Part shown: piece by piece, positions 10,047 to 21,091 of the stretch
Layout: every line of letters starts with the position of its first letter
Position numbering within the stretch: position 1 is the first letter of the stretch
Assembly (NCBI GenBank): GCA_021399435.1
Contig: JAJTUP010000016.1
Coordinates: forward strand, 744,001 to 808,000
Direction of reading: 5' to 3'
DNA from: Diaporthe sp. PMI_573
Lineage: Eukaryota; Ascomycota; Sordariomycetes; Diaporthales; Diaporthaceae
DNA length: 64,000 bases
Program-made: the position numbers and the translations under genes
Notes under the pieces: model-generated
The model's database searches: none
Told to the model about the DNA's origin: nothing
Seen by the model: the letters and a program-made list of their open reading frames with translations, nothing else

Positions 10047-12280
10047 TTGATGGGTATAGACTCTTCCTTACACGCGCATTCGCATGGGTGTCGACCTAGC
10101 TGGACCAGGGCTGGTGGGGAGGAGGCGGAAAAGAGAGTGCTAGGTTAATTCCATTAAATAGATTTCCTCCCTACTAAACTGTTCTAATGTTCTCTTCAGA
10201 TTTGTCATAAATAAATGCTACTATATACGTACTTAATGCGGTGTAGAATGCTTAAATTAAGGTTTTTTTGCTACATATCTCTCCTCGTTGATGCTGCTGC
10301 CGCCGCTACTGCTGCTAAAAAGGCCCCTGCTACTGTGTCTCAAGATTAGAGTAATTAGGTACCTACGCTATCGCTGTAATGTTAGAAATTTGATATTTAA
10401 GTAACCAGAAGTTCTTTTTAATGTAAAAAAAATTAATCCTGATGAGAATTTAAGGGATGTAGTAATTCGTTGTTATAGGGTGATAATGTTGAGGTTGGGT
10501 GGTGATGGAGGCTTTGCAGGGCGCTGGTTGCTATAGGTTTAAGGGCTAAGTGTGGTGAGGTTGCGCGGAGGGCTCTGATTGGCTGTAGCTGCGTAGTAAA
10601 TACGGCGGCGGTACATTAGGGGGTGTACCCTCTGATTTTGGGGGTGCGAATCTCCGTTTCCTTGTAGAAGGAAAGCTGGTATTCTGAAGTAGATCACCTT
10701 CGATTTACATGAGAGTGCTGTACTGTATGTATTATCGGTGCGGTATGGGCGTTTTTGATCAAGTTCATACTTGAGCAGCAATCCTGTGAGCTTGATTTTC
10801 TCATTAAGTCTTTGCGGGTTGCGTCCAAAGCAGTCCCAAGTCAGCGCGACACTCTCCTCGCCCCTTTTGCAGCCAAGGTCGAGACAGACAGAAACCTATC
10901 GCTGGAGCCGGCCAACAGAAACAGCTGACTACTGCGGCAGAAAGCAGATTGCCCTAACAGTGAGACTATTGGCTGCCCGCGGCGCCCCATGCCTTTTAAA
11001 ACTGTTTGAATTTAATCTCCCTCAATGGCTGAAAATGGCCGCCATTGTTTATAAACAAAACAACTTTAAGGTATGTAGCAGAAATACAGTACTAAAGCAA
11101 AAGCATTGTACGTCACAAAACTGGGTACCCAGCCCAAGACGGCCTACACTACTTCTGAGCCGTCAATCATGCGCTCCTTATTGAACAGGAAGGTGTTTGG
11201 GATGTATAATCCCACAGATGGCATGCGGCAGATCCGTTCAATAAACGTCAAGTGATGTCATCTATATTGGGATAGCTTGTGATTGACATACACGTCGTAG
11301 CAGCGAGCTCCGTTTCCTCGCATCGCGACAGTTCACCTCAGTGGAACATTTCCTAGACCGCATGGCCTAAATGACTCTACAAGAGCATGATCACTGTGCA
11401 CTCGTTCATTCCGGAATTATCCAGCTCAAAGTACCTTCTTCACTCAGTAGGTTCTAACGCCATCATGTCGAACTCGCCTCTAATTTGCATCTCAGAATGT
11501 TTCTAGGCTAGACCCGATTTCACCTGCTCCAGAAAACCGTTCATCTGTAATTCGTTGAAATTTTCAAGAGCTGCTCGCTTCGCCATGTCCTCAAGATACT
11601 TTGATGCTGTCAAGACCTCATGAGGATATATAGCCCTGCAACATTCTGTGGGATCTGCAGCTCAAAGTTTCATTTAATATAAAATGATTCTTACTGTTTA
11701 TCGGTTAATATGTCCTTTCCACATAGGGGGCCAGTTTACGTACATCATTTTCTCGGCTTCTTCGGAGCATCTCACCTGAGCTAGTGGTGACGAGCCTATA
11801 AGACAAGCCCATCGCTTTGAGCGCCTTATCCTGCGAAGCACCTCTTTGCGCGTGAGCGACTTCTGCTGGCTAGCAAGACATATGTCAACAGCAATGCTGG
11901 TATTCCTATGCCCAACGGCCGTGTGTATCCGTCCGCATCTTCTATCATTGTTAGTAATGACATGTAGGGTTTTACCATATTGTTGAATCGAACAAAGGCC
12001 AGTTGTAAGAATAAATACGGAGTATTTGGGTTTTTAAAAGCATTGTTTATCGCCCTGAAAGCCTTAACGACACGTTTGTCTGAGGAGGATGCATCGTATG
12101 ACAACGTGGTTTCTTTTAATAAAGATACCCATGTACGGAATCAGGCTTTCTATCCATATTCCATATTCCATATGGAACGATTCCTGTATGGATTACGAAT
12201 TTCTCTCCGCATGGAATCTTATTCCATACGTATGGAATACAAAAAATGATGTCATCGTTTCTCATACGAGTCGGCCTCGG
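10047..12280. other. AT-rich decayed sequence with transposon flank
   Basis: No supported gene. Homopolymer runs and trinucleotide-like GCT/GCC stretches occur near 10290-10320. An 80-codon-scale minus-strand frame (11826-12104) begins with TTG and is not recognised. The right end (12160-12240) holds palindromes described separately, next to the hAT pseudogene. Confidence 0.3.
12166..12239. repeat. Palindromic TTCCATA repeats beside hAT element
   Basis: The word TTCCATA or its complement TATGGAA recurs several times between 12150 and 12240. It forms a perfect 12-bp palindrome at 12166-12177 and a perfect 20-bp palindrome at 12220-12239. The cluster lies 40 bases beyond the transposase stop codon. 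Subterminal repeats bound by transposase are a general feature of hAT elements, so these may be such sites. That assignment is inference. Confidence 0.45.
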
Positions 12281-13506
12281 TTAGGACGTAGGCGTGGTTT
12301 CTCGCCATCTAGCCATACCATCGTCGTTCTCTTCGCTCTCTGCTTCGATCAATTCAACTGGGATCCCTTGTGTGATACCGCTTTTAATCCAACACTTCAT
12401 GCACTCTCCCTTTTCAATTGTGCCACTTCCTAGCTGGCATCTATCCCAGGATATCGTACGTCGCGCACCAGAAAAGACACGCTCTGGCTCGGCGGACATA
12501 GCAGGCGCTGAAAGGATATCGACGGCCATTCTGGAGAGACGAGGGTATCGCTGTTGCTGTTCTTCTCGGAGCCACCAAGTAAGCGGCGAGCAGTCAATAG
12601 CGACTGGCGTTTGTGTGATAAAGGATTGGTACTCATCGAGCTCGTTCATTGCCGGGCAAACGACATCAAGCTCTCAAGCAAGCAATTCATACTCATCGGG
12701 TGGCTGCAGTTTGTCTCGTAGGTCGGGTATTGTGGTGGTAATCGGCAGCGTCTGGTAGTAGTCCTCCCAGTACTTCGTCACGCCATCAAGTACAGGTTTG
12801 TGCCACGACTTGGGCCAATTCTTTTTGACGTGGGCCATACGGCGTGACGGATGAAGCATCATTGCCGTGCCATAGGCAGGGCTCTCATCCGTAAGCTGGT
12901 AATATTTGTCAAATACAGCCCAAGAGGCAGCGATGCAGCTACAGAGTGCATGGTTGTCGTGGTGCTTTTGGAAAGCTTGTGTGTAATGCCTGTGAAGGAC
13001 GTCCATCGTGAAGAGCGTGCGGTCAAGGGTGGCGTAGCGACCCTCTGTAAGCTGAGTGATCTTCAGAATGGTTGAAGGAAAGTGCGCGTTTCCTCCTGGA
13101 TGCTCCATTCATTAGGGGCGAGATAATCGTCCCGTAGGTTCTCATAATATCTTCTCTGGTACCACTCTACATGCTCCTGGAGATTAATGGCAACGTCTAG
13201 CAGTAGAAACCATGAGTTCCACCGCGTTTCGTTGTCCAACCCCAGCGACCGGCCAGCGCGCTTCTTGAAGAGGTTCCACCGGTAATCATTCTCGCGCATG
13301 TGGACCGAGATGTTGTGGATTTTGCCAAGAGGCCCTAGCCGACGCCAACCTAGAGCTCTTTGCGCCTTGACTCGCTGTGTACTAATCGAGGTGGCGGGAA
13401 TCGAGGATGCGTCTGAGGATGTGCTTGACGAGGTTGGCGGTCCGTTAGGCACTGGGGCTTGCTTGAACTTGTGGTGGCCTTGGCCGTTGAAAAAACCACC
13501 TGGCAA
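12281..13506 (-). pseudogene. hAT-superfamily transposase pseudogene
   Basis: Three overlapping minus-strand frames contain consecutive parts of a hAT transposase. The upstream piece (13063-13506) has 'LDNETRWNSWFLLLDVA', a typical RNase H-like core motif. The middle piece (12674-13108) carries helical sequence. The last piece (12281-12649) has the C-terminal dimerisation signature: 'AMSAEPERVFSGARRTI' followed by 'GTIEKGECMKCWIK'. The frame changes between the pieces, and the N-terminal part with the BED zinc finger and the first catalytic Asp is missing or unrecognisable. The element is therefore dead. Palindromic repeats flank its 3' end and a hairpin lies beyond its 5' end at 14204-14228. 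Confidence 0.8.
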
Positions 13507-15116
13507 GTTGAGGTTGGCAGCCTATTGGCCCCCTAAGACCCCTAAAGCCGCTGAAGGGCTAGCCGCTGAGTCGCAGCTAATAGGGGGTTTAAAGAAACGG
13601 TGCTTCTGCGGTATAGGCGAGCCGGACAAGCGTAACGAAAACCAAAGTTTATCGAGCTGGGACTTGTTAGGAGACCTTAATTTACTTTTCCCCTCGACCT
13701 TTGGCCTAACAGAGTTGAAACTATGACTGTTGGGCGTGTTCTTGTTGTCGTGGGGGCCTGGTAAACCGGTTGTGTGCCTGTGTTTTGAGCTTGGGTAGTC
13801 TACGCCAAGACTATCCTGTAGCGCGCCGTCTAGGTCGCGTTTTCTTATATTACGCCTTACCCTACCCCCATCTCCACTAGCTTTACTCTATATCGTGGCT
13901 GTTCTTGACGAGCCAAGGCCGACGTTGCGGATGGCTGAAGAGTGAGACGACGTGGTTGGTTTTGTGACGGCAGCCACGGTCAAGCAAGCCCTGGCCGTCA
14001 CAAGGCCCTAACCCTGAGCCCCACAGTCGCGTCAAGACTTTTACGCAGTCCAGGGATCGCATGAGCTTCGCTCTCCCTTTTTCCTTCTTTCTCTTTAGCT
14101 TAGAATATTCGTTGACAGCGCCAATAGACCCAGCTCCCATGCTGCATCTCGTGCTGGCCGTGACAAGGTTAGCCCAAGAGAACACAGTGTAGGAGACTTA
14201 GCGAAGGCTATCGCAAGGGGATAGCCTTACACAGCGTCTAGATTAAGTCGAGTAGAGTAACTTGTTTAATTAGAGGTCTGCCAGCACATTATAATGTTGT
14301 AATTAATAGAAGGTTATAAGCCCCGCAACAGCTATAGCACTATAAGGCTAATAGAAGGCGTGATTTTTACACAAAATGCAAAATCGCCACAGGAGGCAGC
14401 GATCTATATAAGGCGGTATATTACTGAGGGAAAATGGTGGCTAAAGTCGGTATACTCAAGTGGCGTGAATTTTCACACAGTTTGAGAAAGGGAGCTATAT
14501 TGTGGCGCAGGGAAGTCACCGGTTTGGCGCTGCAACTAGACATATAGCAGACGCAGCCAAACGCGGTTATCCGCCCTCCAGCAGTGTTTTAGACGCGCAT
14601 CCATGCACACCGATCTAGCCAAAGCAGTCTGCTATAAATCAGCCATAAGGGTTGCTGAAACTTCTGCGGGTTGGTTTCTCTAGTATAGCACCGCAAAAAC
14701 AGCCGTATAACACAGCCTCAACCCTCCGGCTAAGTTGCAAGGAGGTTGCGAGGGAGGAGCCCTAGCTGCCATAAATTCCATGCCCTCTGGGTACTTCACC
14801 GTTACCCTCTTCTGGACCCCGGAAATCCCTAGGCGCTTCTGCGCCTATTGGTATACCTCAATAGACCAACTTACACGTAATATTCCTGGTCTGCAAGGGC
14901 GCCAGAACTAGAAGATTCCAGAATAAAATAAGCAACTATATAATTGCGCCATCCCCTACACCCCTCCTGTGTCACGCTACTAAATGTTAGAAAATTGAGG
15001 ATATAAAATATAAACAACTATTCGCCATTTGAGTAATTTAACAACAGCCTCTTGACGGTTTCCGGCGGCGTACCATAGCGGTATCACTTCTCCTCCGCCT
15101 TCCCTACTCCCTACCG
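13507..15116. other. Transposon flank and decayed spacer
   Basis: No intact gene. The left part probably holds the unreadable 5' half of the hAT element. The word GGCGTGA followed by an A/T-rich ACACA box occurs at 14357 and again at 14462 in the same orientation, suggesting a degenerate tandem repeat. The rest is AT-rich with stops in all frames. Confidence 0.3.
14204..14228. repeat. Perfect 9-bp stem hairpin
   Basis: AAGGCTATC at 14204-14212 is repeated as its exact complement at 14220-14228 with a 7-base loop. It lies about 700 bp upstream of the hAT transposase remnant and could be a terminal or subterminal structure of that element. No matching copy was found at the other side. Confidence 0.35.
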
Positions 15117-15245
15117 CTACTGTGATTGCGTCAAAATATCCATCACGCCTGCCCGGCGGTAAAGTTGAGCGACGGAGAGTGGTGATCTACCGTCCTTGTC
15201 TGTGTAATTTTGTTCAGCACCTCCCGGGTGGGCAGCAGAGACATC
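15117..15245 (-). pseudogene. Ankyrin-repeat fragment
   Basis: The minus strand encodes 'NYTDKDGRSPLSVAQLYRRA' followed by a short helix and a stop at 15117. 'DxxGRSPLS-A' is the start of an ankyrin repeat, and the C-terminal position fits the last repeat of a fungal NACHT/ankyrin protein. Nothing upstream continues the repeat array, so it is a scrap. Confidence 0.5.
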
Positions 15246-15626
15246 ATGGCAGGCATCGAAGGCGTGCAGCGAATATAAACTAGCCCAGAAAGATGCGCAT
15301 TTGTCGAAAGTCGAAATGAACCATGAACAAAGCACGTCAGCCGTGTCCATGTCGGGCTACATTTCCGCCGAGAGCCAAAGAGTCTTATTGGCCCATGTCT
15401 TGGGGTCTGGAACACGTGCCCTTGCCAAGCAGGGGCATGCCGCGAGAGGCGGAACCAGGGAGATACAGAAACTCAGCCCTCTTGGCTTATCGGCATATAT
15501 ACTTGTTTATTATGGGTTGGACATTGAGCCCACTTGAGATTCCACATCTTTTAACCAGTTTCAACTGCGCATCTCTGTTCCCAGGCCCGTCCCTTCAACT
15601 GCAAAGGAATAAAAAAAAAAAACCAA
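15246..15626. other. Promoter region of the small secreted protein gene
   Basis: No gene. A CATATATA box lies at about 15494-15501, roughly 130 bp before the ATG at 15627, and an A-rich run directly precedes the start codon. This would fit a core promoter and short leader for the gene that follows. Confidence 0.35.
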
Positions 15627-16307
15627 ATGGCACCCACGTCGAAGCTCTTGCTATTCCTGGCACTCGGGACCAGCGTCTTGGCCAGACCAGAACCGCATGT
15701 CGAGAACTTGGAACCACGGCAGACAATTACAGACATAGCAGCCTGCTACACGCAATCGTGAGACCATGAATGGATCAGAGCTTGATGTGCAGCGAAGAAA
15801 ACTAATCTGTGCGATTCCTTTTCAGTGCCTAGAGCGATTATTACAGCAAGCTCCCCATTGCCCCCTGCGCGTCCATCACCGACGCCTCCTCCGTGGTAGC
15901 ATGCGGATGTTTGATAGCCCAGGAAGTCTTTGGGTGGGTTTTCTTTTCGCTACAGGCCTTCTTCATTTTTTTATAACTCCCTTCGTGGGAAAGGGCGCGC
16001 CTATACGAATAGATAAGAACCGCGCTAACGCTTGTGTGCCCTCCTCCCCTATAGTTGCTACACAAGCTACTGCTCCAGCGACCGATTCTATAGCTCCTAC
16101 TACTCCGCCCTGTACCTCTGCGGCGGAACGGTCCCCACGGCTATGCCCACGGGTGGCGGCGCGGCCAACACGGGCGCCACCACCGGGGCGACCGTCACAG
16201 CTGCCGGGCCCGCGGCTACCACCACTACCAAGAATGCAGCCGTGGCGCAGACCATGATGGCTGGTGGCTGGATGGCAGCGTTGCCCGCTATGGCAGCTCT
16301 CCTGTGA
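15627..16307 (+). CDS. Small secreted, GPI-tailed, CFEM-like cysteine-rich protein
   Basis: Three exons (15627-15757, 15847-15933, 16055-16307) give 156 residues. Residues 1-20 are a signal peptide ending 'SVLA'. The mature core has seven cysteines. Its second half follows the CFEM spacing C-x-C (ACGC), eight residues, Cys, four residues, Cys, fifteen residues, Cys. The first half has only two cysteines and lacks the Asp typical of haem-binding CFEM domains. A Thr/Ala/Gly-rich stalk and a C-terminal hydrophobic tail ('AVAQTMMAGGWMAALPAMAA') indicate a GPI anchor, so the protein should sit on the plasma membrane or in the wall. Intron 1 (GTGAGA to TTACAG) has an earlier TTTCAG acceptor that would give an immediate stop. 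Intron 2 (GTGGGT to TATAG) is 121 bp. CFEM-type proteins serve in iron uptake, adhesion or host interaction. Which applies here is unknown. Confidence 0.7.
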
Positions 16308-16525
16308 ATGGTTCCATTTCATTGTCTCCAGAGGGGATGCTAGCATTGCATCGTGCGATGCTTGGCAAGATTTTGGTTCGCGGGAGTGTTTTTTTTGGTC
16401 GACTTCTGGTATCGTGTTTCATAGTTACTCTTCAACTTTTAGCGAGAATAAACGCCTCAGGCTCTATATTTAATGGATATGAATGCCTCCAATGCTAGTG
16501 TCATACGGAAATCGCCATCATTTCC

Positions 16526-19500
16526 TCACGTATGCCGGTACGTCGTGGGCGCCGTGCCACAGGGCTCTGGCTCCTCCGTCGTGTGATGAGTCGACCTCGT
16601 AGGCACCGGCGCGATCTTGCTCAGCACGATGAGGTTGGGCTGCGGCGCCACCACCCGGTAGCCCTTGGCCCTGTCCTGGCCATTCTGCCACCTGTAGTTC
16701 TCGGTGATCTGGACGGCGGGCATGCCGGCCGCGCTGTTCAGCGCGACCTGGTAGACGACGAAGCTGACCTCGGCTGTGTTGCGCAGGGGCACGAGCAGGC
16801 CCTGGCTGCGGGGGATGAGGGTGAAGACGAGCTTGTCGCGGCGGTGGCCGCCGCTGTCGGTGTGGCTGAGGGGGCTGACGTGCACGTTGAAGCGCACGTT
16901 GGTCAGCATACGCGCCGCGGTAGGCTTTGTGGCAGCGCGAATCAGATCGTCGGGCCGGTCACCCACGGGCACCTCAACGGTGATGCAGAAGAGCTGCAGG
17001 TTGTGGTCCACGTCGTGCCGCTTGGTGCGCACCATCGACACGACCAGGTCGACCGGGTGGTCCGCCGCGGAGCCCGCCGTGGGTAATTGGATCGTCACCG
17101 GTGGGTAAGACGATGTTGGAGGCGGCACGGTGCCCAGCGGGAAGATGACGGGCGGGAACTGCGCGTTTAGCCCCCTGATGGGGTCCTTGTCTGGACCAAC
17201 GTTGACCACTTCGCACGGCGGAATCAGGGGCTCGGCGTCGGGCTTGAAACCCGACGGGACGCCGGGCAGGCCGGATGTAGAGTGGGGGTGTGGCGGTGTG
17301 GGTTTCGGCGTGGGCGGCAGCGGTGGGCTCGGTGGAATGGGTCCATCATTCGGGTCTGGGTCGTCTGGGACTTTCTCGTATTGGTCCGGGTCGGTAGGCC
17401 CGAGATCGGGAATCCTGATCTGCCGGGGCTGTTTGGTGAAGTCCTGCGGCAGGCGTGGGTCGTTGGGGTCTGTGATTGTCGTCTTGGGCACGTCGATCCT
17501 CATCTTCGAGACGTACGAGGTAAGAACTGTTCCGACCATGGCCGAGGTAGGATTTGCGTTGTCATAGTACTGCTTGGTCCCGACAGTCAGGTCGTGGGCC
17601 AGGACTGCCTGTGCGGCCGCGGCGAACTGGTTGGTGGGGATCATGCGAGAGTTCCAATCGAACACGGCTTTCGGCACTGAAATATCCGCCTCGCCGGTTG
17701 GAGCACTGCCGTTCTGGTACCAGGTAATGGCCCTCAACGGGGCATATCGCTCCACGTTGGGCGGAGTGTCGGTCGTCGAATATACAGGAGGAATCTCGAC
17801 TTCGAGCTTATCGACTGTTAAACCGTCAGGCACTCCAACTCGGAAGCACTGCTGGTGTGGCGGCTGAGAGAGAGTGATTTGCAAATCTGGATCCCAATGT
17901 GCGCTTCCTGGCATGCGATCAAATAGACAGAGGAGCGTGTCCTTGGCGATAGCTTCGAAACGAAGCGTCGGCTCCCGCTTACCGTCAGCCTTGTCGTCTC
18001 CAGAGTTCCAGGGCGCATGGATCTCAAGATCTGGGAAGGCGTGAACAACTGCGCTGCGGAGGAGGAAGCCAAAGCAGGGCATCTGAGGATAGTAGTTCAA
18101 GTCCGGCTGGCCCGGATGTGAAACGCTGTATTTGGTTTTCAGGTACGAGTTCAGATTGTATTTCAGGGCCTGTCGGACGACATCGTCTTCGCGGTCAAGG
18201 TGATTCCCCACGCTGAGCGCGCCGTCGATAAAGGCGTCGACCCAGTTGCTGTCGACATAGAAGAAACGAATGGACTCGAGCGGCAAATAAGAGGCATCCG
18301 GGATGAAGTAGTGCGCTGGGATATTCTTGAAGAACATGTTGTCAAGCAGCCAGTTCTGCACAATCTGCCAGTCGGTGCTCACGGGCACGCTGATGTCGTT
18401 GAAGGGAATAAAGACATCATCATCTGGAGATGGGGCCGGAGGGCTCGGAGCGGCAGCTTTTGGAACCTTGGCACTACCTAGGTGCCTTGCGGTCTTGTGC
18501 ACGTGGTAGCGGAAGAAGGCATTATTAACCTCGTCTGGGGACACGATCTCATCTGGTGCGCCTTTCCTTCGAAACTTCGGTGGCTTCAGGGCGTGGTGTT
18601 GGTGTCGGTGAAGCAGGGAGGATGGCACCTTCTCGCCCGGCGGGAAGGCAAGTTCTGTCAGCAGATCCACCGTGTTGCTCAGCGAGCCGGTGACCTCGGC
18701 CTTGGACTTCGAGGGCTGTGCAGCCTGCTCCTTCAGCGTACCTCGACGGCCAGTGGTCTGAATAACACCCCGGAGGCGCACCAGAGCAGCCGTATAGGCC
18801 TGATCAGCAATGGCCAGGGTTTTCCCTAGCTGCCACGCTGCCGAGTACGTGATATCTACGATACCCAACTGGGGGTCGATGATCTGGTAATCACTCGAGA
18901 AGTTGGACTGATACGGCCACCACGACTCGTCAATGGGTTTCATGTACTTGGGAGTGAAGGGCCCACGATAAAAAGCGACTGTTTCCTCGCCAGTCTGGAG
19001 TCGATATCTCTGAAGGCAAAAGCCGTCTGTCGACCTGTCGGCCAAGCGGGACGTAATTAGCTGCTGAGGTGTCGGAGGTGCGGGTGGAGACGACTTGGTA
19101 TTGGCGGTGGGCTTAGATGCCGCTGTGAACTTTGCAATGACGTCGTCTGGTGTGCGAAGCCAGCACTGGTTCGACTCGATGGAGAAGCCAATGCGCCGCA
19201 TCGAGTCCATAAAGTTGACCTCGCCGGGGGGCAGACACAGGTAGGTCCAGCTATACAGAGACACGAACGCCACACGGCCAGGTTGGCCCGCGGCGCTCAG
19301 TGGGAGCTGGACGTGCGGGGTCTCGCCTTCCGAGACCTCGAGCCCTTCCAGAGTCACCAGGTGCACGATGACGGGTGTCGCCGTCTTGATGTCCAAAGGT
19401 CCTGTCCGGTGCGCATGCACGACTGAGTACAAGCCATCGTCGTTGGATCCGGCACCAGCGACGTTGGCCGTGTTGATGTCCCTGACGTGCGAGAGCCACT

Positions 19501-20464
19501 TGAAGCGAGACAGGTCGGGCAATACCTTGGTCCCGTCTGAGGGGAAGGGCACTCTGGCGCCAGAATCGTCGTAGCTAACCAAGAGATCATCAGCAAGTGA
19601 CGCCGGCGGGAAAATAACGTCTGCTTGTATATCTGGGTCGATGGGGTCCATCTTATTGCTGTCCCAGATTGGCGTCACGACGGTTGGCGAAGAGCCACTT
19701 CCCATTTCGAGATATTCTTGCATGGTCAGCTGCACGGAAAAGGTGCTCTTGTTCTGTTCCCGGCCTGCCGGCGGAGGAATGCTTTTCGAGGGAATCCTGG
19801 TCACTTCTGGGAACAAGCCGCCCTGTGATTTCTTGCCTAGTTCCTGCTCCGACAGCCTCAGTTCGGTCTCGGTGAAAGTCAGCAATGCCACCCAGGGCAC
19901 TTTGTTGATTGGAATCTTGCCAGTCTTGCGCTCATTCTCGTCGTCCTTCTCGTCCTGGATGGGGCTACCCGACTGTTCCCAAGGGAAGTGCGGATCCTCA
20001 AAGACCATGTGAGGGAGGACATTGTCCTTGTCACCCAGGCCTTGAGGAGGATACGTCGAGTGAACAATTCCCGGTGGCAGCTGAAACCTCGGGGCGTGCA
20101 CCTTCAAGTGTTGTGTCGACACCGGCGCCGGGTTCATCGCCTCGGATCCGTCCGCGGCGGCTTTCTGCACAGTCTGATTCACACTGATAGTATAGTCGCC
20201 ACCCACGAGCGAGGGTTCTGCATTAATATTCAGCAAGGTAGCCTTTTGCTAACTGGCGGAGGACGGAGACTAACTATAGTATGAGTAGAGCTGCACCCAG
20301 CCAGGCGCAAGCTCGGCCGGCTTGTCATGGTCGCCATCGTCTGGGTCTCCGGCGCTGCCCGCTGCCAACCCCTGATGTGCGGATAATTCCTGGCGATGCA
20401 AGTGACGAAGAACACGAGCTCGCGGACTTGCCTGGGGGCCCAGACTCGGACGACTGCGTGTCAT
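16526..20464 (-). CDS. Giant uncharacterised protein A (about 1,293 aa)
   Basis: The main exon (20217-16526) is a single 3.7-kb open frame. Its apparent start is TTG, and removing a 57-bp intron (20274-20218, GTTAGT to ATGCAG) joins it to an upstream exon and yields 'APGWVQLYSYY' plus 'KPSLVGGDYTI', a natural N-terminus. The ATG at 20464 is the first in that exon, so the extreme N-terminus is tentative. Recognisable blocks are 'PRFQLPPG..H..YPP' (about residue 107), 'LPHMVFEDPHFPWE' (about 131), 'VSLYSWTYLCLPP' (about 385), 'AWQLGKTLAIADQAY' (about 530), 'RFFYVDSNWVDAFIDGA' (about 713), 'GFLLRSAVV' (about 780), 'DTLLCLFD' (about 815), and a Pro-rich linker (about 1030) before a C-terminal domain. 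No signal peptide or membrane helix is seen. From memory these blocks recur in large uncharacterised bacterial proteins. No enzymatic motif is visible. It lies about 1.8 kb from gene B in the same orientation and is probably a partner of B and C. Confidence 0.75.
20218..20274 (-). other. Intron 1 of giant gene A
   Basis: GTTAGT donor and ATGCAG acceptor, 57 bp. Its removal turns an exon without ATG into a continuous frame and creates the N-terminal sequence 'LYSYYKPSLVGGDYTI'. Confidence 0.6.
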
Positions 20465-21091
20465 TGTGAAGCTACCATGAGTCGTCAATTGATGCGGGTA
20501 TAGCAGTCGCTGTGGTGTTCGTCGCCAGTAGCCACAACAGAGACACAAGGCTCGTCAGCAACGTATGCGGAGTACGAGGTAGCTGCTTCACCGGAACATG
20601 TGATTCATCACGAGCTCCACCCTGCAGAACGGCAAGACGCAACACACGTTGATTAACTAGCTAATGTGCTCTGAAATTCACAGAAATCGACCTACCACGG
20701 GTCTCCCCCAGGCCGCTGTGGCGTCGGAGCTGAAGCTGATGAAGCTTGAGCGTCAACGAGCTTACGCGGGTAACCTGCATTAGCGGGAGCTTAACCCCAG
20801 CCATCCTCTGTGCATAAAAATTGTGCAGAGAGCCTGGGACTTGGGGAGCTAGAGCAGACCATTGCCATGTCCACTGTCTCGCAAAGTGTGCTCTTCTCAT
20901 CCATTTGTTTACAGGAAGAAGATCGCTACTTGGGCCGCTTATTGCAATTATCTGCCGCAGGAGGCCACGCTCAAGTCGCATCGTGCTTCTGTGTGTGAAA
21001 CAGAATCCAAACGAAAGAAAACGCTACCACCCGAATTCGCCCCGACTACTACCACAGGCCAGTCGACAACCACCACAAATTGCCGTACGCC
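20465..21091. promoter_or_regulatory. Divergent promoter region between gene A and membrane protein gene
   Basis: About 630 bp separate the putative starts of gene A (minus) and the tetraspan membrane protein (plus). No open frame is supported. A shared, divergent control region is the simplest reading. No specific operator was identified. Confidence 0.35.
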
